Assembly (NCBI GenBank): GCA_041396125.1
Contig: JAWKZG010000001.1
Span: 682,001 to 746,000 of the forward strand
Source of the DNA: JAWKZG01 sp041396125
GTDB lineage: Bacteria; Pseudomonadota; Gammaproteobacteria; Competibacterales; Competibacteraceae
DNA: 64,000 nucleotides
Direction of reading: 5' to 3'
Made by a program: the position numbers and the translations under genes. Positions 8,524 through 18,518 of the stretch are shown piece by piece. Positions within the stretch are counted from its first letter, which is position 1. Every line of letters begins with the position of its first letter. The notes below the pieces were generated by a model. That model was not told the origin of the DNA, did not search any database, and was given only the letters and a program-made list of their open reading frames with translations.

Positions 8524-9360
8524 TTAGACAGGATGCACCAGTGTAATATCGGTAGCGACCGGTTGTTTGCCATTGGGTTCAGCCAGCGTGAATTCAAAAA
8601 TATAGTGGCGTGAAGGCAGTTTCATAATATTGAAACCCTCTGGCAGACTGGAATCGTGAAAAAAAGCAGTGCGGTAAGGTGAATCCTGATCGCGGGAGTC
8701 GGTTTTCCATAAATAGGGTGATAATTTCACCAGGAATCGCATAAAGCCGAAACTTTTATTGTCATCATGATGATAACAGTAACCGCGTACCCGTGAACCG
8801 ATCTGACCCCAGCTATCACCTGTTTCGTCCAGTCGGGGCGGTAAAAGATCCGGCACCAGATAGCCTGAGATAAACATATCCGATTCGCGTCGCAATTCCT
8901 CGGAGACATTATCGAAGGCCAGTGTTTCCACCCGACAGCCTTTATTTTGTAAGGCGCGCACCACCTGGACAAAATCCCCGTCACCGGTTACCAGTAGCAC
9001 CCGGTCCAGATTTTCCGATTGCAGCAGCAGGTCAACCGCCATGTCCAGGTCGGCATTGGCTTTACCATAGCGGTTACCGGCTTCATCGATATACCATTTA
9101 ACCCGTTTTTCAATAACCTTGTAGCCCATTTCGCGCAGTGCAGATTGATAAGCGCGGGCTTTTTCACGGTAGATTGTATTGCTGTCAGCTTTTTCCTCAT
9201 CGTAGGACAGATAAACATTCAGGCGCAGAGGTTCTGCATAATCACGGCAGGCAAATTCGCGCAGAATATCGTATTGCATGCGCTGGCCGCCGTTGCGCGA
9301 AATATTGGCAGCGTCCACATAGACGCTGATTTTGGCATGGGATTGGATCAATAAACTCAT
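8524..9360 (-). CDS. NYN-domain (LabA/DUF88) nuclease with cold-shock-like tail
   Basis: 278 residues. Residues 1-165 form a NYN/PIN-like fold: Asp in VYVDAANIS, Asp residues in ANADLDMAVDLL, and the TGDGDFVQVV motif are the acidic cluster that binds metal in these RNA-cleaving domains. Residues about 185-278 resemble an OB/cold-shock fold: RVRGYCYHHDDNKSFGFM, then TAFFHDSSLPEG and a strand ending VATDITLVHPV. A nuclease joined to an RNA-binding fold suggests RNA turnover or surveillance. It stands alone on the strand, and a 15-bp tandem duplication lies just before its ATG. The NYN assignment is firm, the cold-shock reading moderate, the substrate unknown. Confidence 0.85.
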   Translation of the reverse strand: MSLLIQSHAKISVYVDAANISRNGGQRMQYDILREFACRDYAEPLRLNVYLSYDEEKADSNTIYREKARAYQSALREMGYKVIEKRVKWYIDEAGNRYGKANADLDMAVDLLLQSENLDRVLLVTGDGDFVQVVRALQNKGCRVETLAFDNVSEELRRESDMFISGYLVPDLLPPRLDETGDSWGQIGSRVRGYCYHHDDNKSFGFMRFLVKLSPYLWKTDSRDQDSPYRTAFFHDSSLPEGFNIMKLPSRHYIFEFTLAEPNGKQPVATDITLVHPV

Positions 9361-9361
9361 A

Positions 9362-9391
9362 GTGAACAGATAATGGGTGAACAGATAATGG
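9362..9391. repeat. 15-bp tandem duplication in the 5' region of the NYN gene
   Basis: GTGAACAGATAATGG occurs twice with no gap (9362-9376 and 9377-9391), ending one base from the start codon of the minus-strand NYN gene. It therefore duplicates the segment where a ribosome binding site should be. The rest of the 9361-9668 gap holds no gene or motif I can support. Confidence 0.8.
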
Positions 9392-9668
9392 AAACGCTAA
9401 TATGCGTTATTGTTTGAACGAAAATATGAATAGGTACTGTTAGTGTGTGATGAATGAGTATGAAAATAGTCGTTATCGCCTGTAAAAACCGTTAAATTAT
9501 CGTGTGATACGCTGTGTTGCGCGGCTTGGCTATTGCAGCCGTAAAAGTATGTTGCGGTGCGGAATGCGTGGCTTTTGCATAAGAATCCAAGCTCGCCGCC
9601 TGCTGTTTTAAACATACTTTCACAGTTAGTATATCGGGTTACCCATCAGTTGACAGAAGGATTGTATT

Positions 9669-10153
9669 ATGACATTGAAAGTAGGTGATAAATTACCTGA
9701 GGTGACGCGCTGACTATCATGGGCGAATCCGGGCCGCAGGCAGTCACTACCGAGGAGCTTTTCGGCGCTAAAAAAGTGGTTTTGTTTGCGCTGCCGGGTG
9801 CATTTACGCCGACTTGCTCGGCCAAACATCTGCCGGGATTCATCGAGCATGCTGCAGCCATCAAGGCTAAAGGTGTTGATAGCATTATTTGTCTTTCGGT
9901 CAACGACGTGTTCGTTATGAATGCCTGGGGCAAGGAGCAGAACGCCGGCGACAAGGTATTGATGGTGGCGGATGGTAATGGCGATTTTACCCGCGCTGTC
10001 GGTCTGGAGATGGACGGCAGCGGTTTCGGGATGGGGCAACGTTCGCAGCGCTATGCCTTGATTGCACAAGACGGTATTGTGACAGCCTTGGAAATCGAGC
10101 AGCCGCGGGAGTTCAAAGTCAGCAGTGCCGACGCCATTCTGGCTAAGCTGTAA
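9669..10153 (+). CDS. Peroxiredoxin (Prx5/AhpE-like), one frameshift near the start
   Basis: Thiol peroxidase of the Prx5 type, about 160 residues. The peroxidatic Cys sits in PGAFTPTCSAKHLPGF, followed by IICLSVNDVFVMNAW and a C-terminal region typical of the group (GFGMGQRSQRYALI). The start is ATG 9669 with GAAGG upstream (MTLKVGDKLPEVT), but the frame hits TGA after 14 codons. Removing two bases of the GCGC run near 9708 joins it to LTIMGESGPQAVTTEELF. The indel falls in a short repeat, which favours a sequencing error. It should reduce hydroperoxides in the cytoplasm with glutathione or glutaredoxin. No other redox gene is adjacent. Confidence 0.85.
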
Positions 10154-10228
10154 AAACCGGTTTAGCTCCCTGAGCCAGTTCGCTTGGGCCAGGTTATTTA
10201 AGGGTCGCTGGCGACAGTCAGCGGCTTG

Positions 10229-10726
10229 TTACGGTGCGAGATAGGGATCGGTCGCGACGGGTTGTTCTTGGCCCGGTTGCTGCGGCAGAAATTTGAACAA
10301 ATACGCTTTTTTGTCAAGCGGGTAAAGTGAAAATGTCCCCATACCCTGGCGACTGAACGTCGATCTGCCAGATCGTAGATTTCCGCTGAAGTAACCAGCA
10401 GCCTATTGCCGGAAAATTCGATTTTGCCTGCGCCTTCCAGCTGGTGCCCGGTGTCACGGATCTCAGGTAGTTTATTTTGAATTCAACGGTCTGGCAGAGC
10501 TTGCCGGCAGGAAAAACTTTGGACAATGCGGTTAATCCCAGCACGGCATCCATCATCGCTGCGAGTACACCACCATGGCATGCGCCAGAGCATGCTTAAA
10601 TGCTGCTCGCTGACGGTCAGCTGATAATGAATAATGACCGGGCTCATGCACTGTTAATTGCAGACCTAACAGGCGGTCAAATTCACAGATCGTGCGATAG
10701 AACTCGGCAAAATCAAAAAACAACAT
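10229..10726 (-). pseudogene. Hotdog-fold thioesterase (PaaI-like), frameshifted
   Basis: Reading three frames in turn gives one hotdog thioesterase of about 160 residues: MLFFDFAEFYRTICEFDRLL, then QLTVSEQHLSML, the catalytic motif HGGVLAAMMDAVLGLTAL, FKINYLRPVTPG-like, then VTSAEIYDL and an end reading PLDKKAYLFKFLPQQPG. Indels are needed near 10610, 10570, 10480, 10430 and 10345. The motif with HGG before the long helix marks the acyl-CoA hydrolase class; the substrate cannot be told. A second, intact PaaI-type gene lies at 61790. The exact end is uncertain because of the shifts. Confidence 0.65.
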
Positions 10727-10809
10727 GGCATCTCATTTTTTGCTTTGAGAAAGGTCTTTAGTAGTATAGCGTAGCCAAATCGCTGGCTTGGACCGAGCTG
10801 GCTTGCCAA

Positions 10810-10851
10810 CAGCAATAAACCCGTAGCAATAAACCCGGCAGCAATAAAACG
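10810..10851. repeat. Three short direct repeats before the DUF349 gene
   Basis: Three neighbouring copies of AGCAATAAACCCG (the last differs at its end) lie in the gap ahead of the DUF349 gene. They look like a local slippage expansion. No function is suggested beyond possible promoter structure. Confidence 0.6.
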
Positions 10852-10936
10852 AAGCTGGCTAGCCGACAGTGATAAACAACAAAATGATAGCAATCCAATC
10901 CGAATGCCAACCCAAATGCTTGAGACTGATTAAGTC

Positions 10937-13821
10937 ATGATCCTGAGCCGTTTATTCAATCCCATTAAGCCTAAGTGGCAGAGCGCCAATCCTGCTGTGC
11001 GCAAGCAGGCAGTGCAAGAATTGACCGCTGCCGATCCCACATTGCAGCAACTGGCACAGGAGGATCAAGATCCCGAAGTGCGGCGTAGTGCACTGGAAAA
11101 GATCAATGATCTGACCTTGCTGACGCTGCGGGCCAGCATTGATCCTGCTGCCGAGGTGCGCGATTACGCCCGCAATCGTCTGGCGGTCTTGCTTAGCGGT
11201 CAAGCCCCGGACGCCCCTAATCTGGAGCAGCGTTTACGGTTGCTGGAGCAATCTGCCACAACGGAGTTATTGCGCAACTGGCGCGCGATGGCGCGGAGCC
11301 GGAACTGCGTCTGGCTGCGTTACAGCGACTTGATCAGGAATCGCTGTATGCTGAGCGGGCGGTGCAGGATCCGGCCGCCCAGGTGCGTCTGCAGGCACTG
11401 GCACAGGTACACAGTCTGCCGTTGCTGGAGCAGATCGCCCGCGAATCGCGCAAGCGCGACAAGCGCATCAGCCGCACGGCCCGCGAGCGTTTTGAAAGCG
11501 CCCGGCAGGAGCAGCACCAACAGCAGCAGATAGAAGAGCTTTGCGATGCTATGGAAACATTGCGCTGGGATGGTGAAACGGGCCCCAACGCAGCCCGATT
11601 TGCCAAGCTTGATGAAGCCTGGCTGGGGCTCGCAGAATTTGCGCCAGAGACAATGCGCGAGCGGTTTCAAAAAGCGCGCGAAATCTTCAATGCGAATTTT
11701 AAAACCAGCGCGGCTCGGCGCCATGCGCGCCTGGATCTGTTGCAACGTGTGCAGGCGCAATTGCAGGAGCTACAGCAGCTGGAACAGTACGATCCTGAGG
11801 ATTCCGGCTTACAGACATTTCTAACCGATGCCCGCACTGAATGGGATGCCTTGGGCCCAGCTGATGATGCTGAAGCCAGGCGGCTGCAACGTGATTTTGA
11901 GCAGGCTTGCGGGCAGCTGCGCGAGCAGTGGCGCAAGCTGGGCCAGCATTTTGCCCAAAGCCGACGAATGCGCCTGACACTGGCAGATGCAGAACACCTG
12001 CTACAGCGCAGCGGGCAGGTGCTGGACTCTGATGTCACTGAGCTGGAACAACGCTGGCGGCATTTGCCTCGCTTGGAAACCAAAGCCTTACAAACGGAAC
12101 TGGAGCAGCAGTTTGAACGGATTCTGAGCCAGTTACGTGCCCGCCTGCAACGACAAGCAGAGCGCAAAGAGCAAGAACAGGAAGCGCTGCAAACCAGTAT
12201 GGATGAACTGGAGCAAGCTCTGAACGAGGGTGAATTGCAGCAGGCGCTGGATCTGCAAAAAAAGATCAAAGAGCTGCTGGAGCACAATATTTCGCTCAGT
12301 CGGCGCCAGATCAGCCAGGTCGAACACCGTCTGCAGGCCGCTGCCGGTGTTATCGGTCAACTGAATGGCTGGCGGCGCTGGGGGACGAATCAGGCGCGCG
12401 AGCACCTGATCGAAAATGTTGAACAATTACTTGAGCAGAATCTCGCGCCGGCTGAGCTGGCCCGTCAGGTACAGGCAGCTCGTATGGCCTGGAAAGAGAT
12501 GGATTCTGGCGGTGTTGCACCGAGAGCGCTATGGAAACGCTTCGATACGGCTTGCGAACGGGCTTACGAACCTTGCCGCGCCTATTTTCAGGAGCAGGCC
12601 GCGCTGCGACAGCAACATCTGGCGGAACGTCAGTCGCTATGCGACGACTTGCAGCAATGGCTGGAACAGACCGACTGGTCCTCCAGTTCGGTTGACTGGC
12701 GTGAGGTCAGCAGCCGAATCCAGAAAACGCAGCAGCAGTGGCGGCAGATTGGCGCGGTTAACCGCGCCGAGCGACGGGCAATCGAAAAACGCTACCAGAG
12801 CCTGTTACAGCAGGTGCAGGGCAAATTGCAGCCACAGATCGAGCAGGAGCTTGCCCGGCGTACTGCATTGATTGAGCGGGCACGTCAATTGGCCGAGCTT
12901 GAAGATGTTCATGCAGCGATCGAAGAAATCAAGCAGTTGCAGGCCGATTGGAAGCCGCGAGTGCTGGCACCACGACGGCGCGAACAGCGCATGTGGAAAG
13001 AGTTTCGGGCAGCTTGCGATGCTGTATTCGCGCGCCGCCAGGCCGTCCAGGAGGCGCAGCAGGTCGAACGGGAAAGCAATCTGGCCCAGCGCGAAGCCGC
13101 AGTTGCTGCTATTCAGGAGCTGGCGGCACTGCGCGGGACTGAGCTCATGCAAGCCCGGGCGCAGTACCAACAATTGCGCGAACAATGGGAACATGCCGGG
13201 CCTGTACCGCGCAATGCACAAGCTGCTAACGAACGCGCTTATAAAGCCGCCTGCGCTGCCTTTGAACAGGCTTTACAGCAGCAGCGTCAACGTGAAGAAA
13301 ATGCGCAATTGGAGGCACTGGGACAGCGTGCGCAAATCTGCCAGCAATTGGAAGCGCTGCTGACAGCCCCAGCGGCTGAAGCCTCTGCCGCACTTGAGGC
13401 AGCATGCTCGACGTGGCAGCACCTGCCACCTGTCAAACCGGCGCTGAGCAAACGAATCGAGGCGCGATTTGCGCAGCTGTGCGAGGCATTGCAGTCAGAT
13501 TCGGATGACGCACGTCAGGCACTGGTGCAATCCCTGCAGGCGCAGCAGGCGCAGAAACGTCAGCTCTGCCTGCGCATGGAGATTGCCGCCCGGCTGGAAT
13601 CGCCGCCGGAATTTGCACAGGAGCGTATGCAGTATCAGGTAGCACGTTTATCGCAATCGTTGACCGAGCGCAGCGTTCGTCCGGTAGCAGAAAACAGCAT
13701 TGCCGAAGCTCAGGCAGCGGCGGAAGAATGGTTCCTGACCGGTGCGCTGGGGGATGATCTGGCGCAGACTCTGGAGCAGCGTTTTAGCAAGGCATACGAG
13801 GCGGTGTTCGGCGCTAGCTGA
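10937..13821 (+). CDS. DUF349 coiled-coil protein, one frameshift
   Basis: A long protein of about 960 residues, strongly rich in Gln, Glu, Ala, Leu and Arg. The first 150 residues look like HEAT-type helical repeats (DPEVRRSALEKINDLTLLTL, then DPAAEVRDYARNRL). The rest is a series of DUF349 units, each with a conserved W in segments such as EWDALGPADDAEARRLQRDF, AWKEMDSGGVAPRALWKRFD and QWEHAGPVPRNAQAANERAY. Proteins of this type occur as single genes in many gammaproteobacteria; their function is not established to my knowledge. The frame breaks once near 11270: adding one base before CGCAACTGG joins ATTELL to AQLARDGAEPELRLAAL. The 3' end overlaps the convergent protease gene by 8 bases. 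Confidence 0.8.
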
Positions 13822-14680
13822 GCCAGGGGGTAAGCCAGCGTCGGACCCGGCTGACCGGAATGGCAAAACCGATCCCGACGCTGCTGCCACCTGGCGCCAG
13901 AATGGCGGAACTGATGCCGACCAACTGGCCGTTCAGGTTGACCAGCGGGCCACCGGAATTGCCGGGATTAATCGATGCATCGGTTTGAATGAAATCGCGC
14001 TGATCTGCCGGGCCGCTGCGCCCTAGAGCGCTGACGATGCCCGCTGTGGCAGTCTGCCCCAGACCGAATGGATTACCGATTGCAATGACGAAATCACCTA
14101 CCTCCAGCGGATCGTTCACGGCCAGATCAATGGCCTGTAGATCGCTCGCCTCGATGTGCAGCAGGGCCAGATCATTAGTGGCATCTTCCGTGATGACTGT
14201 AGCCGGCAGCTGACGACCATCGTGCAGAGTGATGGTAATGCTGCTGGCCTGCTCGATCACATGCTGACTGGTCACAATATAGCCCTGGGCAGCGCTGATA
14301 ATGACGCCGGAACCCAAGCCTTGCACGATACGTTCCTGCGGTTGCTGTTCTGGCAGATCGAAAAAGCGCCGGAAAAAGGGATCGTCCAGTAGTGGATTGG
14401 CAGGTTGTAGCTCTGTGCTTTCGGTCGAGATGTTGACCACAGCAGGTGACACCTTGCTCAGCACCGGTGCCAGGCTTGGCACCAGGGGCAGCCTGGAACC
14501 GGTCGCTGCCAGTGCAGGCTGGGTCTGCGGGTTGTCCAGTCCTGCTGAAAAATCCGCTGGCGTACTTACCGGCGGGCCGGGGGGGAGTGCGCAAGCCACC
14601 AGCAAAAGCGCACTCAGGACGCTGCCACCTGCGGATCGGAGGACTGCCCGGCGGCACTTATCTGGTATTCTGAATATCAT
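13814..14680 (-). CDS. HtrA-like S1C serine protease, lipoprotein without PDZ domain
   Basis: Trypsin-like protease of the DegS/DegQ type. The triad is visible: His in VTSQHVIEQA, Asp in DATNDLALL, Ser in SINPGNSGGPL, with IGNPFGLGQTATAGIVSA between. The protein stops right after the protease domain (GIGFAIPVSRVRRWL), so no PDZ domain follows; family members normally carry one or two. The N-terminus has a signal with lipobox LLLVAC, so it is likely a lipoprotein on the periplasmic face. Start 14680 gives a 30-residue signal sequence; ATGs further upstream (to 14734) are possible. Without a PDZ domain, regulation must differ from DegS-type sensing. The 3' end overlaps the DUF349 gene. Confidence 0.85.
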   Translation of the reverse strand: MIFRIPDKCRRAVLRSAGGSVLSALLLVACALPPGPPVSTPADFSAGLDNPQTQPALAATGSRLPLVPSLAPVLSKVSPAVVNISTESTELQPANPLLDDPFFRRFFDLPEQQPQERIVQGLGSGVIISAAQGYIVTSQHVIEQASSITITLHDGRQLPATVITEDATNDLALLHIEASDLQAIDLAVNDPLEVGDFVIAIGNPFGLGQTATAGIVSALGRSGPADQRDFIQTDASINPGNSGGPLVNLNGQLVGISSAILAPGGSSVGIGFAIPVSRVRRWLTPWLS

Positions 14681-14859
14681 GCAATAGCGTTGCATTAGCC
14701 CAATCATATGCTCTGTATTATGATGTCTTGCCATTGGCAGCCTGTTTTACAGGGACATTGAAAACAGGCCATAAAGTTTGTCAGATCATGATCTGTCTGC
14801 CTGAAGCAGCAGCCGTTTTTCAGCTGCTACTGAAACAGTTTAACCGAGGAATCTTCACC

Positions 14860-15380
14860 ATGGCCGAACAACGTGCGTTCATTGCAATAAATATTGCGGT
14901 GCTCACAATTTCCGATACCCGTGACGAAACAAACGATAAATCGGGTCAGTTACTTGCTGAGCGAGTGCAGGCCAGTGGCCATCAGCTGGCAGACAAGCAA
15001 ATTGTCAAAGACGATATTTATCAGATTCGCGCGGTAATATCGAACTGGGTTGCGGCTGACAATGTGAATGCTGTCATCACGACGGGCGGTACCGGTGTGA
15101 CCGGTCGGGATGGCACGCCAGAAGCCGTGCGGGTGTTACTGGATAAAGAAATCGACGGTTTTGGCGAGCTCTTCCGGATGTTGTCATGGGAGGATATCAA
15201 GACCTCTACCGTGCAGTCGCGGTGCCTCGCTGGCGTTGCCAATGGCACCTACATTTTTTGCCTGCCAGGCTCAACCGGCGCTTGCCGCACCGCCTGGGAC
15301 CGGATCATCCAGGACCAGCTGACTACCGCCACCGCCCCTGTAATCTGGTGGAGTTAATGCCGCGCTTACTGGAACGCTAA
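14860..15380 (+). CDS. moaB: MoaB/MogA-type molybdopterin protein, frameshift near the end
   Basis: Member of the MoaB/MogA family, which adenylates molybdopterin in molybdenum cofactor synthesis or acts as a related paralogue. Typical motifs: VLTISDTRDETNDKSGQLL, AVITTGGTGVTGRDGTPEA, MLSWEDIKTSTVQSRCLAG and CLPGSTGACRTAWD. Start ATG 14860 has CGAGGA 10-16 bases upstream; the longer open frame from 14728 is unlikely. As written the frame ends at 15357 in a foreign tail. Adding one base near 15322 (CTGACTACC) gives the expected ending DYRHRPCNLVELMPRLLER with a stop at 15380. No other moa gene is in the window. Confidence 0.88.
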
Positions 15381-15413
15381 GTCACCGTCTCGGGCGTTGC
15401 CAAAACCGCATTA

Positions 15414-17810
15414 TCAATGCCACTCGTCATCACTGTTGTCGGTTAATATGATGCGTTCGTGTTCGTGAAAACGGGGCGCTGGTTCGGCGAACAGGCGACC
15501 TTGTCCGAAGCCGATATCAAGCTCGCGCAATAATTTCAGAACCTGATCACTTTCCACGCCCATGGCGATCACTTTCAAGTTAAGACCTTCGGCCAGATCG
15601 GTAATCGCTTGTACCATAGCGCGGTCAGCGGGACTCCAGACGATTTTGCTGACCAAATCGCCGTCTATTTTCAGGTAATCAACCTTCAGAGAGCGCAGAT
15701 CATCGAACGACAGCGCACCAATGCCGAAATTATCCAGCGCAAAGTTAAAACCGTGCTCTCGTAAGTTGACAATCAGTTGTCGTACCCGATTAATATTGTT
15801 GGCAGCAGTTTCGGCCGCAATCTCAAAAACAATATCACCGGCTATCGTGCCGTTTTCCTCGCAGGTTTTCAGTATCGTATCGATCAGGTCGGTATGATTG
15901 ATCTGACGATTGGACAGATTCAGCATCAGCGAGATCTTCTGACCGATGCGCGCATTGATGCCTTGCGTGCGTAAGGCATTGACCAGACCCCAGCGTTCCA
16001 GTTTATCGCGCAAGCCAATGCGCTCTGCCGGTGGCATGAAGATATGGGTATCGATGCTGCGACCGATATCGTCAAACAATCGCAGAAAGCATTCGTAGTA
16101 GTGAATCATGCCGATATCGAGATCGATTACCGGCTGGAAAAACAGGGCAATGTTTTCCTGTTCCAGCGCTTTGCGCAGGCGCTCATCCCAAATAACGCCC
16201 AAGTCTGTATCGGTGACAGTGGCTTCGTTGGAAGCCGCCATCTGGTAAGTGCCGCGACCGCGTTTTTTAGCCTGATGCATGGCTGCTGCCGCCAGGGTCA
16301 ATAATTGGTCGGGATCATCAGAATGAGTGGGGAACAAAGCAATGCCAATGCTGGCGCTGAACGGGATACTGGTATTGTCCTGGCTAAATCCGACTCGCCG
16401 CAAAACGTTCAATAATTGCTGTGTGATGCGGGTGGCTTGCTCGCTGTCGTAATTGGCCAGAATGACGCCGAATTCATCTCCGCCGACCCGACCCAAAACA
16501 CCATTATCTTTGAACAAATCGCGCAAATGCTTGGCAAACTGGCAAAGAAACTGATCGCCGACGTTTTGCCCGAACATCGCATTCACAAACTCGAATCGGT
16601 CCAGATCCATAAAAAGCACGGAGCCGATACCATCACTGCGTCGCTGATCAGTAATATGATCTTGCAGGCAGCGCAGGAAATATTGCCGGTTATAAAGCCC
16701 TGTCAGCGCATCGGTATTGCTGAGCTGGATGGCATTCTGTTCCAGTTTTTTGGATTCTGTAATATCGACCAAAGCCCCTCTAACGGTGATATTTTCATCG
16801 CGCCCCTGGACTGATATCGCCAGCCGTAGCCAGCGCCATTCATTCTGCCTGTCGCGCAGCCTGATCTCCAGCACATCGGGATCATCATTGCTGCTGGGGT
16901 GCACGAGATACTCCCGCAACAGATTGAAATCCGTTGGATGAATATGATCACGCAAAAAAGTGCTGCCAAGCCAGTACTCGGAGTCATACTCAAGCAGCTT
17001 TTCGACATTTGCACTGATATCCTTGATGCGATCGGTACGGGGTTCGGACTGCCATAAGACGGCATCCAGTCCCAGCAACAGTTTGCGCAGGTTTTCCTGC
17101 TCGTTGCGCTGCTGTGCCTGTTGCTTGTTCGCAGCATTCAGCTTTTGATACCAGAAACGTTGCAGGATGTTGACCTGCTCGCAGATGGGCTCTAACGGAC
17201 CCTGACTTTCCAGGGTTTCCGGGATAGATTTATTGCGCAGCGCGCTTAGCTGCAGGCTGAGCCCGGCAATCTGCGTATCGAGCGGCCACAAGCTGCGTTT
17301 GAGCGTCCACATAAAGCCTGCCAGACCGAGCAGAATTGCCAGTAGCGCGGGCCATGCCTGGAGCAGTAAAGCGGTCAGATTGTAGGGAACAAGTTGATAG
17401 CTGGTTTGCAGTATACCTAGTGGCGTCTTGTTGGCGGCGATGCTTTGTTCAATGACAAATAAATCTCCGCTCATTCTCTCACGGTAGCCGGTGCTGAACT
17501 CCCGTAACGACAGTGGTGTGCCCCAGGTCGCGATTGATTGGCCGGCCTGATCGAAAATGCCGACATGTTTCAGTTCCGGTAAAGCAATCTGTGCGTCCAG
17601 GACCGCCAGTGCTTTGTCAGCATCAGCGGAGGCTAACGCAGGTTCCAGGGCGGTAGCGATCGTGACGCTATGATCCCGAAACAGTCGCCGATGAAATTCG
17701 TCCAAGGTGAGTCCTGCCGACCAAAGCTGCCATAACCAGATCAGTGCAATCAGAATCTGTAATACGCATAATAATGAACCTAGACGAAACAGCGAGCTGG
17801 ATTTAAACAT
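15414..17810 (-). CDS. Membrane c-di-GMP receptor/enzyme: PAS-GGDEF-degenerate EAL
   Basis: 798 residues. Two membrane segments (about 11-31 and 148-168) flank a periplasmic loop of roughly 120 residues. They are followed by a linker helix, a PAS domain (near 250-365, RLRDRQNEWRWLRLAISVQG), a GGDEF domain with an intact GRVGGDEFGVI motif at about 440, and an EAL domain near 550-790. The EAL signature is altered: YECFLR replaces YEALLR, and LDNFGIGA replaces the DDFG metal-binding motif. Loss of the second Asp suggests a weak or inactive phosphodiesterase, perhaps a c-di-GMP-binding receptor as in LapD. The GGDEF half could still make c-di-GMP. The neighbours do not suggest a pathway, although pilT lies 2.5 kb away. 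Confidence 0.85.
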   Translation of the reverse strand: MFKSSSLFRLGSLLCVLQILIALIWLWQLWSAGLTLDEFHRRLFRDHSVTIATALEPALASADADKALAVLDAQIALPELKHVGIFDQAGQSIATWGTPLSLREFSTGYRERMSGDLFVIEQSIAANKTPLGILQTSYQLVPYNLTALLLQAWPALLAILLGLAGFMWTLKRSLWPLDTQIAGLSLQLSALRNKSIPETLESQGPLEPICEQVNILQRFWYQKLNAANKQQAQQRNEQENLRKLLLGLDAVLWQSEPRTDRIKDISANVEKLLEYDSEYWLGSTFLRDHIHPTDFNLLREYLVHPSSNDDPDVLEIRLRDRQNEWRWLRLAISVQGRDENITVRGALVDITESKKLEQNAIQLSNTDALTGLYNRQYFLRCLQDHITDQRRSDGIGSVLFMDLDRFEFVNAMFGQNVGDQFLCQFAKHLRDLFKDNGVLGRVGGDEFGVILANYDSEQATRITQQLLNVLRRVGFSQDNTSIPFSASIGIALFPTHSDDPDQLLTLAAAAMHQAKKRGRGTYQMAASNEATVTDTDLGVIWDERLRKALEQENIALFFQPVIDLDIGMIHYYECFLRLFDDIGRSIDTHIFMPPAERIGLRDKLERWGLVNALRTQGINARIGQKISLMLNLSNRQINHTDLIDTILKTCEENGTIAGDIVFEIAAETAANNINRVRQLIVNLREHGFNFALDNFGIGALSFDDLRSLKVDYLKIDGDLVSKIVWSPADRAMVQAITDLAEGLNLKVIAMGVESDQVLKLLRELDIGFGQGRLFAEPAPRFHEHERIILTDNSDDEWH

Positions 17811-17942
17811 TGCTAAGCCTCTTTATTGTTTAACTGTTTGATAATATGGCTCAAAGAGCAATGGCGGCGGAACCGTGCATAGTCATTGTAACCCCAGCTT
17901 CTATTATTTTTACTTTATCGTCATGGCGCGGTGATTTATTAA

Positions 17943-18518
17943 CTATAGCAATTGGCGACCGGTATCCCAAAGTGGCGCGATCAGCAACATTTTGGTTAAC
18001 TGCAAAAGCAATAAAACCAGTATAGGTGACAAATCCAGGCCCGAAAATGGTGGAATTAACCGCCGGGCAGAGCGCAGAATCGGCTCGGTAAGTTGAAAAA
18101 TCAAAGTGACTACCGGTTGGCGGTAATCCGGGTTGAACCAGCTCATGACCGCCCGGATCAGAATCGACCAGAACCAGACATTGACGAGCAGATTCAGCAA
18201 ATCAGCGAATGCGATCACAATTAACCCGCCCAGGCTGCTGCTTTGTCCAACGATAGCGTATACCAGCGACCATTCCACCAGTTTAATGATCAGCATGAGT
18301 GCCACGGTGGCCATGTCGAGCCCAAACAGGCCGGGAATAATGCGGCGTAACGGCAGTAGTGGCGGGTTGGTCAGTTTGACCAGCAGTTGTACCAGCGGAT
18401 TATAAAAGTCAGCCCGCGCCCATTGCAGTAAAAACCGGAGCATCAAGGCCAGGATATAAAGTCCAAACAGCGTCTGGACCAGGAAAACACCGGCATTACC
18501 CAGATACGCACCGCTCAT
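17943..18518 (-). CDS. yggT: YggT family membrane protein
   Basis: 191 residues with two YggT repeats, each a pair of membrane segments around conserved motifs (ALMLRFLLQWARADFYNPLVQ and LIRAVMSWFNPDYRQPV, then TNPPLLPLRRIIPG and TEPILRSARRLIPP). Inner-membrane family; roles in osmotic or potassium stress have been proposed. Its ATG overlaps the proC stop by four bases, so it is translationally coupled as the last gene of yggS-proC-yggT. Confidence 0.92.
   Translation of the reverse strand: MSGAYLGNAGVFLVQTLFGLYILALMLRFLLQWARADFYNPLVQLLVKLTNPPLLPLRRIIPGLFGLDMATVALMLIIKLVEWSLVYAIVGQSSSLGGLIVIAFADLLNLLVNVWFWSILIRAVMSWFNPDYRQPVVTLIFQLTEPILRSARRLIPPFSGLDLSPILVLLLLQLTKMLLIAPLWDTGRQLL

Noticed and set aside
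9397..9615. 72-residue minus-strand open frame upstream of the NYN gene
   Set aside because: No ribosome binding site, odd composition and no recognisable motif; treated as intergenic.
10810..10851. Short repeats as a CRISPR or integration site
   Set aside because: The units are only about 13 bases, imperfect and without spacers or flanking duplications; local slippage is enough.
11667..12287. 206-residue minus-strand open frame rich in Ser, Cys and Arg
   Set aside because: It is the antisense of the Gln/Glu/Leu-rich DUF349 gene and has a composition typical of such shadows.
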